This document shows positions 57,603-64,000 of a stretch of DNA of 64,000 nucleotides, in pieces. The DNA is from Forficula auricularia (taxonomy: Eukaryota > Arthropoda > Insecta > Dermaptera > Forficulidae): assembly GCA_024734495.1 (NCBI GenBank), contig JALMQS010000085.1, forward strand, positions 27,279,766 to 27,343,765. The letters are read 5' to 3'. Made by a program: the position numbers and the translations under genes. Within the stretch, counting starts at the first letter, position 1, and each line of letters opens with the position of its first letter. The notes beneath the pieces were generated by a model. That model was not told the origin of the DNA. It did not search any database and saw nothing but the letters and a program-made list of their open reading frames with translations.

Positions 57603-58700
57603 TGTAAAAATTATTTAATTATCAAAAATTTTCACAGAACTTAATCAGTCTTAGAAAAGGTTAATTGGTGCTCCAATTCAAATTTTTCTAATTAATTGAA
57701 TTGTAAAAAAATTAACAAATAAGAAAGTAAATTTTAGAGTTGATCATCGTTATTTTCTTGAAGAGATATTTATAAAGATATACTATAACTATATTTCATT
57801 CATTCAAGTTCTTAGACCTGTTTTGCCAATTTACTTTAACATCAAAACAAGACAGTGAGGGGAGTCGAGCTTGAAGATCGGGTTTGTAAAGACTTCTTAG
57901 GGAAAACGGGAAGAGTGAGAGAGACCTGGCTATTTTGACCTGACATTAGTAAAATGATAATTTGTTATCATAATTTGTGATTTAACTAAATGACCGTCTT
58001 GACTCTCGAATCTATTCTAAATGACCACCTCTACCACTAATAGGTACTCTCATCTCTTTCACTTTATCTCTTTTTTCTTTTTACTTCCACGCAGTATCAA
58101 TTACGTTACAATCCACTCTAATAAGAGAATAAACAAAATGAACAATTATCTAATCAAATATTTCAATATAAATATTTTGATATTTTTTATACCTAAACAC
58201 ACTATTGAATCTTTAATTTTATATACATGTTTGAATATTAAGTTAAAAAAACTTATCTTAGGATATAACTTAGAAATAGAAGATCACCTCGACCTAGATT
58301 TTTTATATGAAAATTATTATTAAAAGTGCAATGCTCTCTATACTAATAGTTGTATTTTTTTTACGTTCGCTTTTTAAAACCTATAAATCTGTCCATACAC
58401 CCTCGAAGTGACACTTTCAAAGTCGAATAAATAATCAAGTTTTAACGAAACAAAAACGGGTGCTTTATTTTGGTGATATTTATAAAAAATCTTACTTTGA
58501 GCTTAGACAGTAAAGTTCTATCAAACGCGAAGGTAAAATCAATGACGATTTCTGAATAAGCTATTAGATCTAAGTTTCTCGAGGATAAAATGATTTGTAC
58601 TTAATTTTAAATAGCTTGAGATAGAAATTTCTAATCATGGAAGCTTAGAAAATAAGGTCAAAGAACAGGTTGCAAAAAACTACCAAAAATTCTGTATATC
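57603..58700. other. AT-rich DNA without recognisable gene
   Basis: The open frame at 58021-58323 is low complexity and has no recognised motif; not supported. Confidence 0.4.
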
Positions 58701-58734
58701 TAAATGATCTCATACGGAAGAACTATTATTTATT

Positions 58735-58935
58735 CCGAATTGTAAAGGCCATAATTTATAAGACTTAGTTAAGGCCAATTGTCTCATTCGCAGCAGAGTC
58801 AAGGCGAGAAGCAACCACAACTCGTAGATTTCTGAAATTGACAGAAAATGATATTTTTGAAAAATAACAGACTGAATGACAGAATTCAAAATACCAATAT
58901 AAGAGATGCTGCAAATTAGCATGGGAATGAAATTA
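58735..58935 (+). pseudogene. RTE-like reverse transcriptase remnant
   Basis: Frame reads KAIIYKT-stop-LRPIVSFAAESRREATTTRRFLKLTE, aligning with the YKTVVRPILTYAAETRPDTAKTSQLLETTEM segment of the copy at 1586-2379. The rest is disrupted by stops. Confidence 0.6.
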
Positions 58936-59224
58936 GTCCCAAGATTATTTACATCAAAGCTTCATTGATCTAATAGCTGAAGAAGATCAAAGAAACTTTG
59001 AGGAGTTCTTATTTATTTTGATTTTGATTTTATTTTATATACTTTGATATACGAGAGTTATCCCAGTTACAATGTACACTTTTATTCAAAGTTATACATA
59101 TACAAATTTATACAAATTTTAATTTTATAGTTTATTATAAAATTATTATTTATTTTTAATTTTATACATAGTTTAATCGTAGTGTGAACAATATCTTTTG
59201 ATATCCCTCACAGTACATGAAAAT

Positions 59225-59390
59225 AAATCTAATTGTGAAGAGTTTGGCTCAAGCATATCATATGACTCTATTCAGTCCTGTATTTTTTGAGTATTTAGTA
59301 TTTCAGCATATGCTTGAGGCAAACTCCTCACATTTATCATATGACTCTATTCAGTCCTGTATTTTTTGAGTAATTAGTATTTCATATGGG
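59225..59390. repeat. Direct repeat of about 100 bp, two units
   Basis: ATCATATGACTCTATTCAGT plus CCTGTATTTTTTGAGTA and TTAGTATTTCA occur twice (near 59257 and 59336). A short CATATGCTTGAGGCAAACTC segment between them is inverted to GAGTTTGGCTCAAGCATAT at 59238. Confidence 0.75.
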
Positions 59391-59494
59391 GATAAAAAGG
59401 ATTCGACAAATCCACTGTAATACTGAGGCACTTTAAAATTGATATAATGGATAATTTCAGACCAATCAATCAGACCATTCAACAGTTTGTTTAT

Positions 59495-59720
59495 ACAAAA
59501 TTACAAATTGACCAAGTTGGTTGTTTAAACTTATAGTTATACACAAAATGCGGTACACATATGTGATCGAACCAAGACTTGTCAAAAATGAAAATTTTAG
59601 CTTCATGTAAATTTATAACGTGCCTGGACTCAAAAGTTTCACAATGAAAGTAATGAGTTTAGATAAGTTTATTAAAGGAGTTTTATTGAACCCAGTGATT
59701 CCATCTTTGATACCTCCTCC
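59495..59720. repeat. Family H repeat fragment
   Basis: Matches the left arm of the 30154-31200 element (AAATTGACCAAGTTGGTTGT, ACACAAAATGCGGTACACAT, ATGTGATCGAACCAAG, GTGCCTGGAC) and then TTATTGAACCCAGTGATTCC. The hammerhead-like part is missing: the copy jumps from the AATGAGTTTA segment directly to the TTTATTAAAGG segment. Confidence 0.7.
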
Positions 59721-60355
59721 TTCATCTAACACAATCATTTTAAATATATAAAAAAATGCAATTTTATTATAATTATTAAAATAGTTAGCTTGTGTTAAGG
59801 AGAAATAGATGCTTTGATAAAACTTGTACTTACTTATACATAATATAAAATTAATTATTTCGTGTCTGAGCTTGTTTGAATGTCTCCAATGGATATGGAC
59901 TTGTCTCGACATGTATCAGGGATATTATTAAAGCACCTAAGCTTATATTTCCCACCCTTTTCTTTCTATACCAGAGTGACACGGTCACCCCAATTACATT
60001 TCAGAATTTATTATTTTTTTAATTTTTATCTTTAATTATTTTTAAAATAATTTCAATGAAATAAGAAATTATTAAATTTCGGTAGATTCTTTTCATTTGC
60101 TTTTAAGGAAAGAAAAACTTTATCGAATACCTACCTTTCTTTATTAAATAATTAATATACAATGAATTTATTTTTATTAGTTACATTCTTTAATCAAATA
60201 AATAAGAATTAACAGATATCTATTTTGGGGTGCTCATTTTAGAAAATCAATTCATACGAAATTTGTTTTTAATAAATTAATAATTTATTGTTATTATTAT
60301 TTCCGTTCATAATGTGTATTAATTTGACAGTTTATAATGGTAAATAAATTTATTT
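59721..60355. other. AT-rich DNA without recognisable gene
   Basis: No supported feature. Confidence 0.4.
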
Positions 60356-60444
60356 GTGTTTTTTTTCAACCAACATTTCGTCAACAACAAGAAATTTAAC
60401 TTCATATATTTATAGTGATGTGCTGGAGCCCAAGATTCCGAATG

Positions 60445-61640
60445 CAAGAAGGGGTGCACCAGTAAAGATGTAGCCCCTATGGATCTCGAAAGACCCCTTG
60501 CATTACCGAAGAGAAGGGAAAGTTGATTAAGTGAGAGGGCGTAGACGTAGGTGTCTATGCACCCTGGTTTTGAAAAGGTTTGGGAGATCCACTTAGGTGC
60601 TGGGAAAGATAGAGGCTGGGAGGTGAGTTCCAGTTCGCTGAAGTCATGGGGATATATGTATTGGCGAATGAAGTGGTCCGGCACTTTTCTGAATTTGACC
60701 GCGAAAGAGTGTTGGGAGTCTGCAAAACGTGTGCTGCGTGCAAAAGCATGCTTTGGGGAATTATTGATTTTATCTCATCAGAGCACCTGCCGTGATAGTA
60801 TCTATAGAAAAGGGAAAGGGCAGAGACATCTCTTCGATGAGCCAGCGAGTCGAGGGGTCGGTGAGGGTAGAATCGTCAATTAGCCTGACGGCTCGTTTCT
60901 GAATTGCATCAAGGGTAGCAAGAGAATATTTTGAGGCTCCTCTCCACAGATGAGAGCCGTATTCGAGACAGGGGCGGATTTGGGCCTTGTAGATGGTGAG
61001 AAGTTGTGGGGGTTTGTAAAATCGGTTGGACCTGAATAAGAAGCCAATCTTCCTTGCTGCAGATTTCGCCACAGAGGAGATGTGTTCATTCCAAGACAGG
61101 TCAGATGCGACAGAGACGCCCAACATGGATAGGCTGTCACACATTTTCAGGGTATTCGAATCGAAGTGAATATCAGGGAAATCTCTATTTTCGCGCCTAG
61201 AAATTAGACAACATTGAGTCTTATTTGAATTAAAGTTAACTAAATTTTGAGAGCCCCATTTATTCAGTTTGTCTAGGTCGAGAGTAATTGAGGAGGCAAT
61301 ATTGATTCGATTATTCGGGAGAGAGGGTTTGCCGTGTAGGGTGCTATCGTCGGCGTAACAATGAGTGGGGTTTGCCGTTTGATCAATAAGGTCGTTTATA
61401 TAGATAAGGAAGAGTGTGGAGGAGATTACAGAGCCTTGGGGAACACCAGAGTTTGTGGAGAACGATTCAGAAGATGTTCCATCCACCACAACTTTTATAC
61501 TTCGGTTTGTCAGAAAGCTTTCTATCCATTTGCGAAGTGTTGGTGTGAATCCAAAGGCTGGCAGTTTGGCAAGAAGATTTTTGTGCCAAACCTGGTCAAA
61601 AGCTTTGGAGAGTAGAGATTCGAATGAGTCTCCGGCACAA
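60445..61640 (-). pseudogene. CR1/Jockey-like non-LTR retrotransposon, reverse transcriptase fragment, copy 2
   Basis: From about 61630 leftwards: SKAFDQVWHKNLLAKLPAFG (motif A region), SGVPQGSVISSTLFLIYIND (motif B), THCYADDSTLH with catalytic YADD (motif C), SMLGVSVASDLSWNEH and YKAQIRPCLEYGSHLWRGAS. Frames change near 60850 and again towards the C-terminus (HVLQTPNTL...NWNSPPS). The N-terminal endonuclease and RT fingers are missing. The 3' UTR matches the copy at 32310-33046 up to CTTGCATTCG. This reverse transcriptase is not of the RTE type seen elsewhere in the window. Confidence 0.85.
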
Positions 61641-61730
61641 CACTTAATATATGAAGTTAAATTTCTTATTGTTGACAAAACTAGAAACAATCACACGTAC
61701 TTCTGTTAATATGTGTATAATTCGCAATAA

Positions 61731-61768
61731 CTGAAGATGGTCCGATAAATTCAGGTCGAAACATCTTT
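61731..61768 (+). ncRNA. Hammerhead-like motif (family H)
   Basis: CTGAAGA, stem II GGTC.../GGTC-like pairing (weak), GAAAC, followed by ATCTTTATTCTGG. Core words are exact but stem II and triplet are poor; the same architecture as 26106 inverted. Confidence 0.4.
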
Positions 61769-61845
61769 ATTCTGGGAATTTTATTGGATCTAGTGCATCC
61801 TTTCTTTGGCTGAATAACTCTTTCAACCCACTACAAATTTATCAC

Positions 61846-62645
61846 AGTCACGATCCAACAACAATTCCAACAACATAAAACTAATAAATATAGCAAAAAA
61901 CAACTGTTTTTGTACCTTTTTAAAAATTCCTAATACCGCCATCCCGGTACAACGTTTAATAAAATAGCAGTATTGTATTTTTGGTCCGGTATTGCAAACC
62001 CTAATTATAATACATAATTTAAAAACCTGAGCTTCGTGTGAATCAGTACCTTCTAAAGACCATATTTTCAATAACGTCCTCGTGTTAGTAATCACTTTGT
62101 AATTTGTAAAAACCTTAAAAAACTCTCCTCAATTAAATTAGCAATTTGAGTGAAATTTTGCTTTGATATAATATTTATTTCTTAGGTTGTCTATAAACCA
62201 AATATAATAATGCTAATAGCCTCGACATCCGAATCCATAGATCACAGGAGTTTATTTATTGAGCTATTACAGTCGTACATTTCAACTCAATAGAATTCAT
62301 CGGGAAGGTCTAATATAGAATTCTGTAAGTTACGATCCTATTTCTTCCGTAGAAACGCAATGCTATTATATATCTTTAAAGCGTGTAAGTCATTGCCATT
62401 GCATTGCAATACTGACCAATTTTTGTAGTTAATAGAAAGAGAAGCATAAAAATATTATGAACTATATAAGTTGTATCTCTTGCTCTATTCAATTACTTGC
62501 TATATTTTTAATGGCACGCTATTATAATGATTACTTTGAATACCTTTATTAGTAACGATTTCCGATTTTAAATCGACTTTCCAATCAATGCTTTTTCTTT
62601 CTTTATTTCAATCTCTCCCTCTTTCTTTCTCTATCATAATTTTAC
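61846..62645. other. AT-rich DNA without recognisable gene
   Basis: No supported feature. Confidence 0.4.
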
Positions 62646-62649
62646 TTAT

Positions 62650-63371
<722 letters not shown>

Positions 63372-63423
63372 TTAGTGTGTGGTAGTGGTGGTGGTAGTGG
63401 TGGTGGTGGTGGTAGTGGTAGTG
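63372..63423 (+). repeat. GGT/AGT-type simple repeat up to the gap
   Basis: Imperfect GTGGTAGTGGTGG units, continuing into unknown sequence. Confidence 0.85.
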
Positions 63424-63937
63424 NNNNNNNNNNNNNNNNNNNNNNNNNNNNNNNNNNNNNNNNNNNNNNNNNNNNNNNNNNNNNNNNNNNNNNNNNNNNN
63501 NNNNNNNNNNNNNNNNNNNNNNNNNNNNNNNNNNNNNNNNNNNNNNNNNNNNNNNNNNNNNNNNNNNNNNNNNNNNNNNNNNNNNNNNNNNNNNNNNNNN
63601 NNNNNNNNNNNNNNNNNNNNNNNNNNNNNNNNNNNNNNNNNNNNNNNNNNNNNNNNNNNNNNNNNNNNNNNNNNNNNNNNNNNNNNNNNNNNNNNNNNNN
63701 NNNNNNNNNNNNNNNNNNNNNNNNNNNNNNNNNNNNNNNNNNNNNNNNNNNNNNNNNNNNNNNNNNNNNNNNNNNNNNNNNNNNNNNNNNNNNNNNNNNN
63801 NNNNNNNNNNNNNNNNNNNNNNNNNNNNNNNNNNNNNNNNNNNNNNNNNNNNNNNNNNNNNNNNNNNNNNNNNNNNNNNNNNNNNNNNNNNNNNNNNNNN
63901 NNNNNNNNNNNNNNNNNNNNNNNNNNNNNNNNNNNNN
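63424..63937. other. Assembly gap (514 Ns)
   Basis: Run of N between two low-complexity G-rich sequences, probably caused by the repeat itself. Confidence 0.98.
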
Positions 63938-64000
63938 AAATGGGGGGGGGGGAGGGGGTCAAAAAAATGAAAATCTAGGGCATTTACAAACTCAATCAAA
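63938..64000 (+). mobile_element. Helitron family A scrap
   Basis: AAATGGGGGGG, GGAGGGGGTC, AAAAAAATGAAAATCTAG and AAACTCAATCAAA match the internal part of the family A Helitrons (for example 35612-35670). It continues past the window. Confidence 0.6.

Larger units (their letters stand above)
60360..61845. mobile_element. Family H hammerhead-bearing repeat enclosing a CR1/Jockey-like fragment
   Basis: Inverted flanks (GTCAACAACAAGAAATTTAA to TGTGCTGGAG at 60380-60430, and its complement at 61625-61680) bracket the retrotransposon piece. The right flank continues to a hammerhead-like motif at 61731-61768 and to sequence matching the reverse complement of 25980-26112. The left arm lacks this outer part. 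Confidence 0.65.

Noticed and set aside
58021..58323. 100-codon open frame rich in Ile, Leu, Asn, Phe
   Set aside because: AT-rich low-complexity composition, no recognisable motif, no splice or homologous context.

Overview
This 64 kb window is visibly AT-rich animal DNA, most likely from an arthropod. The evidence is a C2H2 zinc-finger gene with a 69-base GT-AG intron and a transposon mix of Penelope-like, RTE-like, CR1/Jockey-like, MULE, hAT, Tc1/mariner-type and Helitron elements. No conventional housekeeping gene is recognisable. There is no operon, no bacterial signal and no CRISPR array. The species cannot be named from the sequence. One assembly gap (Ns) lies at 63424-63937.

Layout. 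1-408: 3' end of a G-rich Helitron. 1303-2657: a hAT-type element carrying a nested RTE-like retrotransposon fragment. 3465-7620: a dispersed repeat and a decayed Penelope-like element (reverse transcriptase plus GIY-YIG endonuclease) flanked by repeats and hammerhead-ribozyme motifs. 8950-20485: a large, diverged inverted duplication (left arm about 3.0 kb, right arm about 4.85 kb with later insertions, spacer about 3.7 kb). Each arm carries a C2H2 zinc-finger gene copy transcribed away from the centre and a copy of the same ACCGGGTGAG-ended transposon; a third zinc-finger fragment sits in the spacer. 21-26 kb: repeat debris and a mariner-type transposase pseudogene. 26824-29920: a MULE with tandem-repeat terminal inverted repeats and a perfect 9-bp target duplication. 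30-31.4 kb: a 1 kb inverted-repeat element with hammerhead-like motifs and a TAA-flanked MITE. 32.3-36.1 kb: CR1/Jockey-like and RTE-like fragments and a full-length non-autonomous Helitron. 37-54 kb: gene-poor, with dispersed repeats, long inverted repeats, two more full-length Helitrons and several hammerhead-bearing short elements. 54-64 kb: fragments of a second Helitron family, RTE remnants, a CR1/Jockey-like fragment lying inside a hammerhead-bearing repeat, and a GAT microsatellite next to the gap.

Most notable is a set of hammerhead-ribozyme motifs (CTGANGA, stem II, GAAAC, short loop, GTC). Three carry the full canonical core (26269-26303, 39448-39482 and 49294-49328, all minus strand). 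At least nine further diverged sites occur, mostly in short inverted-repeat elements and beside the Penelope-like element. This fits established reports of hammerheads in Penelope-like elements, but here many sit in short non-coding palindromic elements. Second is the inverted duplication of a zinc-finger gene whose fingers alternate between two types and differ in number between arms. All coding regions found look decayed except parts of the zinc-finger arrays.
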